Positions 17,437 through 25,803 of a stretch of 64,000 bases of DNA are shown here, piece by piece (position 1 is the first letter of the stretch; the number at the start of each line of letters is the position of its first letter). A program made the position numbers and the translations under genes. Source of the DNA: G965222335 sp965222335 (GTDB lineage Bacteria > Pseudomonadota > Gammaproteobacteria > Pseudomonadales > Halieaceae); assembly GCA_965222335.1 (NCBI GenBank), contig OZ244944.1:1612001-1676000 (forward strand), read 5' to 3'. The notes beneath the pieces were generated by a model. It did not search any database and was not told the origin of the DNA. It saw nothing but the letters and a program-made list of their open reading frames with translations.

Positions 17437-17940
17437 ATGCTCCAGTCCCTGTCCACCCGCCAGGTGTTTTTCGCCCTGGCGCTGCTGACCCTGACCGCCA
17501 TGCTGTTCGCCTACTACTACCTGGAGCAGCACCTGGGACTACCCCCCTGCCCCCTGTGCATGACCCAGCGGGTAGCAATGGTGCTGCTCGGGGCATTCGC
17601 TTTGCTCGGCGCCCTGCACAACCCGACCGGCTGGGGGCGCCGGGCCTACGCCGCAGGATGCGTGCTGGCAGCGGGCTTCGGTATTGCCGTGGCGGGGCGC
17701 CATGTCTGGCTGCAGTACCTACCGGAGGACCAGGTTCCCGCCTGCGGCCCCAGCCTGGAATACATGCTGGATACCCTGCCCTTCGCGGAGACCGTGAACC
17801 TGGTGCTGATGGGCGATGGCAACTGCGCAGAGACCCAGTGGACCTTCCTTGGCCTCAGCATCCCGGAGCAAACCCTGGCCGTATTCCTGGTGCTCGGCGC
17901 GATCAGCCTCTGGCAAATGCTGCGGACCCGCCCCCTGTAA
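17437..17940 (+). CDS. dsbB: Disulfide bond formation protein DsbB
   Basis: A 167-residue inner-membrane protein with four helices that reoxidises DsbA and passes electrons to quinone. The first periplasmic pair is C38-x2-C41 in PPCPLCMTQR and the second pair is C103 (PACGPS) and C130 (GDGNCAE), as in E. coli DsbB. GAGGAG precedes the ATG by about 11 bases. No dsbA gene is adjacent. Confidence 0.93.
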   Translation: MLQSLSTRQVFFALALLTLTAMLFAYYYLEQHLGLPPCPLCMTQRVAMVLLGAFALLGALHNPTGWGRRAYAAGCVLAAGFGIAVAGRHVWLQYLPEDQVPACGPSLEYMLDTLPFAETVNLVLMGDGNCAETQWTFLGLSIPEQTLAVFLVLGAISLWQMLRTRPL

Positions 17941-17946
17941 GGTGAC

Positions 17947-17988
17947 GCCTGCGCGAGGGCGCGTGCACGAGGGCGCCTGCAGGAGGGC
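17947..17988 (+). repeat. Three tandem 14-bp repeats
   Basis: Three consecutive units fit GCSTGCRSGAGGGC: GCCTGCGCGAGGGC, GCGTGCACGAGGGC and GCCTGCAGGAGGGC. They sit directly after the dsbB stop codon and before rsd. The array is too short for a CRISPR and has no spacers; it is probably a slippage-prone microsatellite. Confidence 0.75.
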
Positions 17989-18054
17989 GCCTTGCCCGCC
18001 ACGCCCGGCAGGCTTATAGTAAATCGTCCCCCACGCACGACCCGGAGCCCATCC

Positions 18055-18543
18055 ATGCCGAGTACCCCTCCCGATCCGCGGACCCAGTTCGAGAACGTGG
18101 AGCACCTGCTCACCGCCTGGCTCAAGGAGCGCCGCGCCCTGCTGTCCTCCTACACGGCACTGGTGGTGGCGATTGATGACGTGCCCGGGCCGGAAGGCCT
18201 GAAAAAACGCCAGTGGGCCCTGTGTGACCTGCTGGTGGACTATGTCTCCGCCGGCCACTTCGAGATCTACCAGAAGCTACTCGAAGAAGCCGAGAGCTTT
18301 GGCGACGGCAGCGGCGCGCTGGCCGCCGAGCTGATCCCTGCGATCGGTGACACCACGGAAGTCATCCTGGCTTACGAGGAAAAGTACACGGGGACGGGGG
18401 AGTACAGCGATACCCTGGCAAGGGACCTGTCGGCCCTGGGAGAAATCCTGGAATCGCGCTTTGTGCTGGAGGACCGGCTGATCGCCGGGGTGCACAACCG
18501 GCACCGGCGCCTGGTCAACCCGGCGCCGGCCCGGTCGGCCTGA
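18055..18543 (+). CDS. rsd: Anti-sigma-70 regulator Rsd/AlgQ family
   Basis: A 162-residue helical protein of the Rsd/AlgQ family, which binds domain 4 of sigma-70 and modulates use of alternative sigma factors. The region FENVEHLLTAWLKERRALLSSYTALV and the following KRQWALCDLLVDYVSAGHFEIYQKL are the conserved helices. In Pseudomonas the orthologue AlgQ lies close to algZ-algR-hemCD, while here it lies about 11 kb away from that cluster. The start is the ATG after CCCGGAGC. Confidence 0.88.
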   Translation: MPSTPPDPRTQFENVEHLLTAWLKERRALLSSYTALVVAIDDVPGPEGLKKRQWALCDLLVDYVSAGHFEIYQKLLEEAESFGDGSGALAAELIPAIGDTTEVILAYEEKYTGTGEYSDTLARDLSALGEILESRFVLEDRLIAGVHNRHRRLVNPAPARSA

Positions 18544-18577
18544 CGCCCTGAGCGGGCGGCAGGCCGGGGCGGGCTAA

Positions 18578-19348
18578 CTAGCCTGCGTCGGCTTCAGCTT
18601 CTGCGCCAGCATCGTCGGCTGCAGGCTCTTCAATACCCAGCAGCTCGACCTCGAAGATCAGCGCTGAATTGGGGCCGATCACCTGACCCGCACCGCCGGC
18701 ACCGTAGGCGAGATCGGAGGGGATATACAGCTTGTACTTGGAACCCACCGGCATCAGCTGCAGCGCCTCGGTCCAGCCCGAGATCACCTGGCCCACGCCA
18801 AACTTGACGCTCTCGCCACGGCTGTAGGAGGAATCAAACTCGGTGCCATCCACCAGGGTGCCACGATAGTGCACTTCCACGGTGTCGTTGGGGCCCGGGG
18901 TGGGGCCATCGCCCGCTTCCAGCACTTCGTACTGGAGCCCGGAATCCGTGGTGACGACCTCTTCGCGGGTGGCGTTCTCGGTGAGGAAGGCGGTTGAGGC
19001 CTTCATGTTGGCCTCACCGGCGGCCGCCTGGGCTGCCTGCTGCTCGGCCTGGGCCTTCTCCTGGTAGGCCTGCATTTCGGCCTGGATCTCTTCCTGGGTC
19101 AGGCGGGGCTCGCCACCTTCCATGGCGTCCTTCAGGCCAGCAGTAAAGGCGGTAACATCCAGCGGCACCGCGTCTGCCGCCATGCGCGCACCCAGGCCGT
19201 AGGCGATGCCGTAGCTCAGGCGCTGCTCGGAAGTTTCCAGGCTCACGGTCGCTTCCGCTTCCTCCGCTTCGGAGGTCGCGTTTTGCTGGTTACAGGCGCT
19301 CAGTGACACGGCGGTCACCAGGGCCAGTGGCAATGCGTACTTCTTCAT
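18578..19348 (-). CDS. FKBP-type peptidyl-prolyl isomerase lipoprotein, FkpA/Mip-like
   Basis: A 256-residue envelope protein. The lipobox LSAC ends at Cys19, so it is a predicted lipoprotein. An acidic linker rich in Glu and Ala is followed by the Mip/FkpA dimerisation helices (about residues 40-120, including a Gln/Ala-rich coiled coil) and a C-terminal FKBP domain with YRGTLVDGTEFDSSY, GWTEALQLMPVGSKYKLYIP and LIFEVELLGI. It catalyses proline isomerisation and acts as a chaperone for exported proteins. A second acidic tail follows the FKBP domain. Confidence 0.92.
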   Translation of the reverse strand: MKKYALPLALVTAVSLSACNQQNATSEAEEAEATVSLETSEQRLSYGIAYGLGARMAADAVPLDVTAFTAGLKDAMEGGEPRLTQEEIQAEMQAYQEKAQAEQQAAQAAAGEANMKASTAFLTENATREEVVTTDSGLQYEVLEAGDGPTPGPNDTVEVHYRGTLVDGTEFDSSYSRGESVKFGVGQVISGWTEALQLMPVGSKYKLYIPSDLAYGAGGAGQVIGPNSALIFEVELLGIEEPAADDAGAEAEADAG

Positions 19349-19500
19349 AACGTCATTCCATCTATTGGTCAGTGAATGGTCGATCGAGCCGTCCCTCCCG
19401 GAGAACCGACACTGCCAATGGCGAAGATCCTATGGACCTTCGCCCGCCGGCGGCATCCTGAATCGGGAAACTGGGGCGGAATCTGCTCAGTGGGGCGAGA

Positions 19501-19992
19501 TCATACTATCTGTGACCCCGGTTCGGCCAGCCCCGGCGCGGGGCGCAATGCAGCCACCAGACTGCCCAGCAAGTCCGGGTTGCCGGCGGCCGCGGCCTGC
19601 CAGACCAGAGCCAGGTTCTGCGCCAGGTCCCCGCCCGCCGGCAGGGTCGCGCCGCGACAGTAGCCCTCGTACAGGAGGTCCTGTTGCTGGCGCTCTGCCG
19701 CGAGTTCCAGTTCCAGCAGCTGCTCGCGCAGCAGGCGCGCTGTCGGCAGGTCATCCCAGCTGCGGCGCAGGGCGCGCAGCGGCAGCACCACCTGCTCGCG
19801 CCAGGCGTCGCAGGCGATCGCCTGTTCGGCCAGGTGCCGTGGGGTGAGGGCGGCGCCATTGCCCGCCAGCCAGGCGGCGTACAGCAGGAGGTTGATATCC
19901 ACCCCCTGCTCGTCCTGGGCGGCCAGGCACAGCTCTTCCACCCCCGAACGGCGGTAGGCGGTGAGTGAATACTGCCACAGTGGATTTGCCAT
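19501..19992 (-). CDS. TIGR02444-family protein
   Basis: A 163-residue helical cytoplasmic protein of the TIGR02444 family, of unknown function. The conserved opening is MANPLWQYSLTAYRRSGVEE and the family segment GVDINLLLYAAWLA is present near residues 30-44. It is divergent from yheS with 51 bases between the starts, a neighbourhood seen in other gammaproteobacteria. Seven extra in-frame codons upstream were not used because the conserved start is MANPLW. Confidence 0.8.
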   Translation of the reverse strand: MANPLWQYSLTAYRRSGVEELCLAAQDEQGVDINLLLYAAWLAGNGAALTPRHLAEQAIACDAWREQVVLPLRALRRSWDDLPTARLLREQLLELELAAERQQQDLLYEGYCRGATLPAGGDLAQNLALVWQAAAAGNPDLLGSLVAALRPAPGLAEPGSQIV

Positions 19993-20043
19993 GCGTCTCC
20001 TGACTGGTGGCACGCGGGGATAAGCGCGTAAAATGCCGCCCCC

Positions 20044-21942
20044 ATGATCATACTACGTGATATTACCTTACGCCGGGGCACCCGGGTGCTGCTGGAGCAG
20101 GCCTCGGTGACCATCCAGCCGGGCCAGCGCCTGGCGCTGATCGGCGCCAATGGCAGCGGTAAAAGCAGCCTGTTCAGCCTGCTGCTCGGGGAACTGGGTG
20201 CAGATGCCGGCGAAATCCAGGGCATGGGCGACCTGCGAATGGCGCACATGGCCCAGGAGGTCGCCACCACCGACCTGCCGGCGGGGGAATACGTGCTGCG
20301 GGGCGATGCCGAGCTGGCGCGCCTGCGCGGCGAAATTGCCGCCTTTGAGGCGGCCGAGGACTTCGCCGCCGCAGCCCCCCTGCACAGCGCCCTCGAGGCG
20401 ATCGATGGCTACAGCGCCGAGCGCCGGGTGCAGCGGCTGCTGCAGGGGCTGGGGTTCGCTGCCGGTGCCCACGAGCGCCCCGTCAGCGACTTTTCCGGCG
20501 GCTGGCGTATCCGCCTCAACCTGGCGCGGGCCCTGATGGCACCCTCGGACCTGCTGCTGCTGGACGAACCCACCAACCACCTCGACCTGGACGCGACCCT
20601 GTGGCTACAGCGCTGGCTGCAGAGCTATCCCGGGACCCTGCTAATGATTTCCCACGACCGGGATTTCATCGACGCCACCTGCGAGCGCATCCTGCATATC
20701 GAGCACGCGGGCCTGCAGGCCTACAAGGGCGATTACTCGAGTTTCGAGCAGCAGCGCGCGGAGCGCCTGGCGAACCAGCAGGCCACCTACGCCAAACAGC
20801 AGCAGCGGATCGCCGAGATCGATGATTTCGTGCGCCGCTTCCGCTACAAGGCGACCAAGGCAAAACAGGCCCAGAGCCGGCTCAAGGAACTGGAGCGCAT
20901 GCAGCAGGTGGCCCCCGCCCACGTCGACTCCCTGTTCAGCTTCAGCTTCCCGCCCCCGGAGAAAAGCAGTGACCCGCTGCTGCGCCTGGACCGGGCCAGC
21001 CTCGGCTACGGCGACACCCCGATACTGGAAGGCGTGGACCTGCAGCTGCGGCCCGGGAGTCGCTATGGCCTGCTCGGCCAGAACGGCGCCGGCAAGTCGA
21101 CCCTGCTCAAGAGCCTGGTCGGGGAACTCCCCCTGCTCGCGGGGGAGCAGCAGCGCGGCGAGCACTGCTACATCGGCTACTTCCACCAGCAAACCCTGGA
21201 GGCCCTGGACCTCAAGGCCAGCGCCCTGTTGCACCTGCAGCGGCTGACGCCGCGGGCCCGGGACCAGGAGATGCTCAATTTCCTCGGCGGCTTCAATTTC
21301 CGCGGCGAGCAGGCCACCGGCGATATCAGCACCTTCTCCGGGGGCGAGAAAGCCCGCCTGGCGCTGGCGGTGATCGTATGGCAGCGGCCGAACCTGCTGG
21401 TCCTGGATGAGCCCACCAACCACCTGGACCTGGACATGCGCAACGCCATGGAAATGGCGCTGCAGGCCTACGAGGGCGCGATGATCCTGGTCAGTCACGA
21501 CCGCCATATGCTGCGCAATACCTGCGATGAGCTGCTGCTGGTCCACGACGGCCGGGTGGAGGCCTACGACGATGACCTGCGCGCCTACGAGCGCTGGATC
21601 CTGTCCCGCTACGACGCCGACAGCGCGCCGGAGCGCAGCGATAAAGCGGCCAACAATGGTAGCTCCTCTCGCAAGGAGAAGCGGCAACAGGCAGCCGCGG
21701 CGCGGGCGCAGCTGCAGCCGATCTCCCGGCGGATCAAGGACATCGAGCGGGCCATGGCCAGGACGGAACGGGAACTCGGCGAACTGCGGGAAGCGCTGGC
21801 GGATCCGGCACTGTACGACAGCGATAATACCCAGCGGGTAGCCGATCTCACCCAGCGCGAGGGCGAGACACAGCAGCAGCTGGCCTCCCTGGAAAGCGAG
21901 TGGCTGGAACAGCAGGAAGCGCTGGAAGCGCTCAGCGGTTAA
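20044..21942 (+). CDS. yheS: ABC-F family ATPase YheS
   Basis: A 632-residue cytoplasmic ABC-F protein with two nucleotide-binding domains and no membrane part. The first domain has GANGSGKSS (about residue 34) and the signature FSGGWR; the second has GQNGAGKST and FSGGEKARLAL, each with a LVLDEPTNHLD-type Walker B. A charged linker near residues 235-285 is the P-site tRNA interaction motif of ABC-F factors, and the C-terminus forms a coiled coil. Members act on stalled ribosomes. The stop codon overlaps that of the convergent GIY-YIG gene in TTAA. Confidence 0.92.
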   Translation: MIILRDITLRRGTRVLLEQASVTIQPGQRLALIGANGSGKSSLFSLLLGELGADAGEIQGMGDLRMAHMAQEVATTDLPAGEYVLRGDAELARLRGEIAAFEAAEDFAAAAPLHSALEAIDGYSAERRVQRLLQGLGFAAGAHERPVSDFSGGWRIRLNLARALMAPSDLLLLDEPTNHLDLDATLWLQRWLQSYPGTLLMISHDRDFIDATCERILHIEHAGLQAYKGDYSSFEQQRAERLANQQATYAKQQQRIAEIDDFVRRFRYKATKAKQAQSRLKELERMQQVAPAHVDSLFSFSFPPPEKSSDPLLRLDRASLGYGDTPILEGVDLQLRPGSRYGLLGQNGAGKSTLLKSLVGELPLLAGEQQRGEHCYIGYFHQQTLEALDLKASALLHLQRLTPRARDQEMLNFLGGFNFRGEQATGDISTFSGGEKARLALAVIVWQRPNLLVLDEPTNHLDLDMRNAMEMALQAYEGAMILVSHDRHMLRNTCDELLLVHDGRVEAYDDDLRAYERWILSRYDADSAPERSDKAANNGSSSRKEKRQQAAAARAQLQPISRRIKDIERAMARTERELGELREALADPALYDSDNTQRVADLTQREGETQQQLASLESEWLEQQEALEALSG

Positions 21943-22235
21943 GGCACTTCTGAATAATGGGAGTGGTGCTCAGCGGACCTGATCAGCGCCAGTTTCTGCC
22001 GCCTGGAAAGGCGCTTGATCAGGGCCTCCCGCTGCTGGGCGAGAGACCGGTCCGGCGCCGCCTCACTCCAGCGCAGGACCACCGGGCGGCGCCCGCGGGT
22101 GTAGCGCGGCCCTCCGGCAAGGGTGCCGTTGTGCTGGGCAAGCCGCCGCTGCAGGTCCCGGGCCACGCCCGTATACAGGCTGCCGTCGGCACATTCGAGA
22201 ATGTAGACTTGCCAGCGCACGGCTGTTTGCTGCAC
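21939..22235 (-). CDS. GIY-YIG domain protein, YhbQ-like
   Basis: A 98-residue protein that is essentially one GIY-YIG nuclease domain: VYILECADGSLYTGVARDLQRRLAQHN contains the paired YIL...YTG version of the motif and the catalytic arginine, followed by KARYTRGRRP-like sequence and a conserved glutamate (QQREALIKRLSR). It belongs with the UPF0213/YhbQ group of small DNA-processing proteins. The GTG start at 22235 follows a G-rich site; the longer frame upstream overlaps the trxA promoter and has no homology. Confidence 0.83.
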   Translation of the reverse strand: MQQTAVRWQVYILECADGSLYTGVARDLQRRLAQHNGTLAGGPRYTRGRRPVVLRWSEAAPDRSLAQQREALIKRLSRRQKLALIRSAEHHSHYSEVP

Positions 22236-22381
22236 CCCTGCCCCCGGGAAAAACTTATAGCGGCGCGCTCTATGAGCATGCCGAAAAACTCTAGGTGCGC
22301 CGGTTGTGACTCTTTCGGCCGATGGTATGATACCAGCCTTCAATCCCAGCGGGGTCAGACCCCGCCAACCTGGAGATCACG

Positions 22382-22708
22382 ATGAGTGAGAACATCGTAC
22401 ACGTCAGCGATGCAACGTTTGACGAGGAAGTACTGAAATCCGACCTGCCCGTGCTGGTCGACTTCTGGGCAGAGTGGTGCGGTCCGTGCAAGATGATCGC
22501 CCCGGTGCTGGCTGAAATCGCCAACGAGTTTGAAGGCCAACTCAAGGTCTGCAAGGTCGACGTCGATTCCAACCCGGACATTCCGCCGAAGTTCGGCATT
22601 CGCGGCATTCCCACCCTGATCGTATTCAAGGGCGGCAACGCGGAAGCGACCAAGGTTGGCGCCCTGTCGAAGTCCCAGCTCAACGACTTCGTCAAGGAAG
22701 TCCTGTAA
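22382..22708 (+). CDS. trxA: Thioredoxin 1
   Basis: A 108-residue thioredoxin, the standard length. The active site is WCGPCK with cysteines at 33 and 36, followed by the cis-proline loop RGIPTLIVFKGG. It reduces protein disulfides in the cytoplasm and would donate electrons to enzymes such as peroxiredoxins and ribonucleotide reductase. A GGAG site lies 8 bases before the ATG. rho follows after about 250 bases, the usual trxA-rho arrangement. Confidence 0.97.
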   Translation: MSENIVHVSDATFDEEVLKSDLPVLVDFWAEWCGPCKMIAPVLAEIANEFEGQLKVCKVDVDSNPDIPPKFGIRGIPTLIVFKGGNAEATKVGALSKSQLNDFVKEVL

Positions 22709-22962
22709 GTTTCCCGCCCCGTGTGTGAACCGCGCGCCTGCGGTCCGCACACGGCAGGCTGTGGCCTGCCAAAAAACCTATAGACGAGCCCCACGGGGCG
22801 TGCTACCTTTCTTCTCGTTGCACACTTCCGTGCCGCAATAATAAATCCGCTACCCACGTCTTTCACTGCTTAGACTGCGCCGAGCGCGGGCATTCCCCGG
22901 CCGGCATACCGTTCGTAGCGTCCTGTTTATTTCATCCCTGATTATCGCTCCCAACACACCCT
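22709..22962 (+). promoter_or_regulatory. trxA-rho intergenic leader
   Basis: This 254-base spacer holds inverted repeats after trxA: CGTGTG/CACACG arms around 22721-22754 enclosing CCGC/GCGG, then GGCAGG-CTGTGG-CCTGCC at 22753-22770. A run of A follows rather than T, so neither is a standard terminator for trxA. The remainder is C-rich and poor in G over 22790-22960, as expected for a rho leader, since Rho commonly limits its own transcript at such unstructured C-rich RNA. Autoregulation is inferred from the family. Confidence 0.4.
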
Positions 22963-24231
22963 ATGAATCTGACTGACCTTAAGACCAAATCCACCCAGGA
23001 ACTCATTGATATCGCCAAGGAGATCGGCCTCGAAAACATGGCCCGATCCCGCAAACAGGACATTATCTTTGCGATCCTGAAGCGGCACGCCAAGAGCGGC
23101 GAGGACATCTACGGAGACGGGGTGTTGGAGATTTTGCAGGACGGCTTCGGCTTCCTGCGCTCGGCGGACAGTTCCTACCTCGCCGGCCCCGATGACATCT
23201 ACGTTTCACCCAGCCAGATTCGCCGCTTCAACCTCCGCACCGGTGACTCCATCTCCGGCAAGATCCGCCCCCCCAAGGACAGCGAGCGCTATTTCGCCCT
23301 GCTCAAGGTCGGCGAGGTCAATTTCAACCAGCCGGAGAACTCCAAGCACAAAATCCTGTTCGAAAACCTGACACCGCTGTTCCCGGACGAGCGCCTCACC
23401 CTCGAGAAGGGCAACGGCAGCTCCGAGGACCTGACCGGTCGCGTGATCGACCTGGTGGCGCCCATCGGCAAGGGCCAGCGCGGCCTGCTGGTGGCCCCGC
23501 CCAAGGCCGGCAAGACCATCATGATGCAGAACATCGCCCAGGCCATCATTACCAATAACCCGGAGTGCTACATCATCGTCCTGCTGATCGATGAGCGTCC
23601 CGAGGAAGTGACGGAAATGCAGCGCTCCGTGGGCGCCCGCGGTGCCGAGGTGGTCGCCTCCACCTTCGACGAGCCGCCCTCACGCCACGTACAGGTCGCC
23701 GACATGGTGATCGAGAAAGCCAAGCGACTGGTCGAACACAAGCGCGACGTGGTCATCCTGCTCGACTCCATTACCCGCCTCGCCCGCGCCTTTAACACGG
23801 TGGTGCCCAGCTCCGGCAAGGTACTCACCGGCGGCGTGGACGCCCATGCCCTGGAGCGGCCCAAGCGCTTCTTTGGCGCCGCGCGTAACATCGAGGAAGG
23901 GGGCAGCCTGTCCATCATCGCCACCGCGCTGATCGACACCGGCTCCAAGATGGACGAGGTTATCTACGAGGAATTCAAGGGCACCGGCAACATGGAGCTG
24001 CACCTGGATCGCAAGATCGCGGAGAAGCGGGTCTACCCGGCGATCAATATCCGCCGCTCCGGCACCCGGCGGGAAGAACTGCTCACCGGCGAAGAAGAGC
24101 TGCAGCGCATGTGGATTCTGCGCAAGCTGCTGCACGGCATGGAAGACCTGCCCGCGGTGGAGTTCCTGCTGGACAAGCTCAAGGACACCAAGACCAACGA
24201 CGAATTCTTCCTGTCCATGAAGCGCAAATAA
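22963..24231 (+). CDS. rho: Transcription termination factor Rho
   Basis: A 422-residue RNA-dependent hexameric ATPase. The N-terminal helical domain (MNLTDLKTKSTQELIDIAKE) is followed by the RNA-binding cold-shock-like domain with DGFGFLRSADSSYLAGPDDIYVS, then the RecA-like core with Walker A APPKAGKTI, Walker B VILLDSITRLARA, the Q-loop and R-loop. Length matches the standard gammaproteobacterial Rho with no inserted domain. Confidence 0.98.
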   Translation: MNLTDLKTKSTQELIDIAKEIGLENMARSRKQDIIFAILKRHAKSGEDIYGDGVLEILQDGFGFLRSADSSYLAGPDDIYVSPSQIRRFNLRTGDSISGKIRPPKDSERYFALLKVGEVNFNQPENSKHKILFENLTPLFPDERLTLEKGNGSSEDLTGRVIDLVAPIGKGQRGLLVAPPKAGKTIMMQNIAQAIITNNPECYIIVLLIDERPEEVTEMQRSVGARGAEVVASTFDEPPSRHVQVADMVIEKAKRLVEHKRDVVILLDSITRLARAFNTVVPSSGKVLTGGVDAHALERPKRFFGAARNIEEGGSLSIIATALIDTGSKMDEVIYEEFKGTGNMELHLDRKIAEKRVYPAINIRRSGTRREELLTGEEELQRMWILRKLLHGMEDLPAVEFLLDKLKDTKTNDEFFLSMKRK

Positions 24232-24321
24232 AGCAACGACCCGTCCGCAGTCCACGCCATTGCGCGACCGGCTTGCAGCAGTTACTGTCCTAGCCTCCTT
24301 AAGCCCGGGGGCCGAGGCACC

Positions 24322-25803
24322 GTGAAATACTCTGACCTTCGCAGTTTCATTGCCGAGCTGGAAAAGCGCGGCGAACTGAAGCGCATAGCGACCGAAGTCG
24401 ACCCGAACCTGGAAATGACGGAGATCGCGGACCGCACCCTGCGCGCCCGCGGCCCCGCCCTGCTGTTCGAGAACCCCAAGGGTTTCAATACGCCTGTACT
24501 GGCAAACCTGTTCGGCACGGAGCAGCGCGTGGCCCTGGGCATGGGCGCAGAGAGCGCTTCCGCGCTCGGTGAGATTGGCGAGATTCTCGCCTACCTGCGC
24601 CAGCCCGACCCGCCCAAGGGCGTGCGCGACGCCTGGGACAAGGCACCGCTGCTGAAACAGGTCATGAACATGGGCCACAAGGTGGTTCGCAATCCCCCCT
24701 GCCAGTATCACGTGAAAACCGGCGACGCCGTGGATCTGCACCAGATACCGATCCAGACCTGCTGGCCCGGGGACGCCGGTCCGCTGGTCACCTGGCCACT
24801 GGTCATCACCCGGGGGCCGGAAAAAGAGCGACAGAACCTGGGCATCTACCGCATGCAGTTGATCGGTCGCAATCGCCTGATCCTGCGCTGGCTGTCGCAC
24901 CGCGGCGGCGCCCTGGATTTTCGCGACTGGCAGCTCAGGCACCCGGGCAAGCGCTACCCGGTGGCCATCGCCCTGGGCGCGGACCCGGCGACCACCCTGG
25001 GGGCTGTCACCCCCGTGCCCGACAGCCTGTCGGAATACGCGTTCGCTGGCCTGCTGCGGGGGGCCAAGACCGAGGTGGCTGAATGCCACACCCCGCTGTG
25101 CCGGGAGCACGGCCTGCAGGTCCCGGCCACCGCGGAGTACATTCTCGAGGGCTACCTGGAACCCGGGGACATGGCGGACGAGGGTCCCTTCGGCGACCAC
25201 ACCGGCTACTACAACGAGGTGGAGCGCTTCCCGGTGTTCACGGTCGAGGCCATCACCCACCGCGAGAACCCGATTTACCACAGCACCTACACCGGCCGCC
25301 CGCCGGATGAACCCGCCATCCTGGGTCTCGCCCTGAACGAGGTCTTCGTGCCCATCCTGCGCAAGCAGTTCCCGGAAATCCGCGATTTCTACCTGCCCGC
25401 CGAGGGCTGCTCCTACCGGATGGCGATCGTCACCATGCGCAAGGAATACCCGGGACATGCCAAGCGGGTCATGCTGGGCGTCTGGTCCTTCCTGCGCCAG
25501 TTCATGTACACCAAGTTTGTGGTGGTCACTGACGAGGACGTCAACGCCCGCGACTGGAATGACGTGATCTGGGCGATCACCACGCGCATGGACCCGCGCC
25601 GGGACTGCACCTTTGTTGATGACTCGCCGATCGACTACCTGGACTTTGCCTCACCGGTCGCCGGCCTGGGCTCCAAGCTGGGCCTCGACGCCACCAACAA
25701 GTGGCCGGGGGAAACCCAGCGCGAATGGGGCCGACCCATCGTCATGGATCCGGCGGTCAAGGCGCGGGTGGATTCGCTGTGGGATGAGCTGGGGCTGTCC
25801 TAG
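24322..25803 (+). CDS. ubiD: 3-octaprenyl-4-hydroxybenzoate decarboxylase UbiD
   Basis: A 493-residue prenylated-FMN-dependent decarboxylase of ubiquinone synthesis. The opening MKYSDLRSFIAELEKRGELKRI, the GIYRMQLIGRNRL segment, and DEGPFGDHTGYY with the catalytic acid region are typical; the MGVWSFLRQFMYTKF and DDDVNARDWNDV-like C-terminal segments complete it. The ubiX gene making the cofactor is not adjacent. The start here is read as GTG (bases 24322-24324). Its stop shares the tetramer CTAG with the stop of the convergent hemY. Confidence 0.96.
   Translation: MKYSDLRSFIAELEKRGELKRIATEVDPNLEMTEIADRTLRARGPALLFENPKGFNTPVLANLFGTEQRVALGMGAESASALGEIGEILAYLRQPDPPKGVRDAWDKAPLLKQVMNMGHKVVRNPPCQYHVKTGDAVDLHQIPIQTCWPGDAGPLVTWPLVITRGPEKERQNLGIYRMQLIGRNRLILRWLSHRGGALDFRDWQLRHPGKRYPVAIALGADPATTLGAVTPVPDSLSEYAFAGLLRGAKTEVAECHTPLCREHGLQVPATAEYILEGYLEPGDMADEGPFGDHTGYYNEVERFPVFTVEAITHRENPIYHSTYTGRPPDEPAILGLALNEVFVPILRKQFPEIRDFYLPAEGCSYRMAIVTMRKEYPGHAKRVMLGVWSFLRQFMYTKFVVVTDEDVNARDWNDVIWAITTRMDPRRDCTFVDDSPIDYLDFASPVAGLGSKLGLDATNKWPGETQREWGRPIVMDPAVKARVDSLWDELGLS

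Noticed and set aside
17947..17988. Possible CRISPR array
   Set aside because: Units are 14 bases, directly adjacent, with no spacers, and no cas gene is nearby.
22753..22770. Hairpin after trxA as an intrinsic terminator
   Set aside because: It is followed by A residues, not T, on the trxA strand.
23680..25458. A 592-codon open frame on the minus strand
   Set aside because: It is antisense to rho and ubiD and has no conserved motif.
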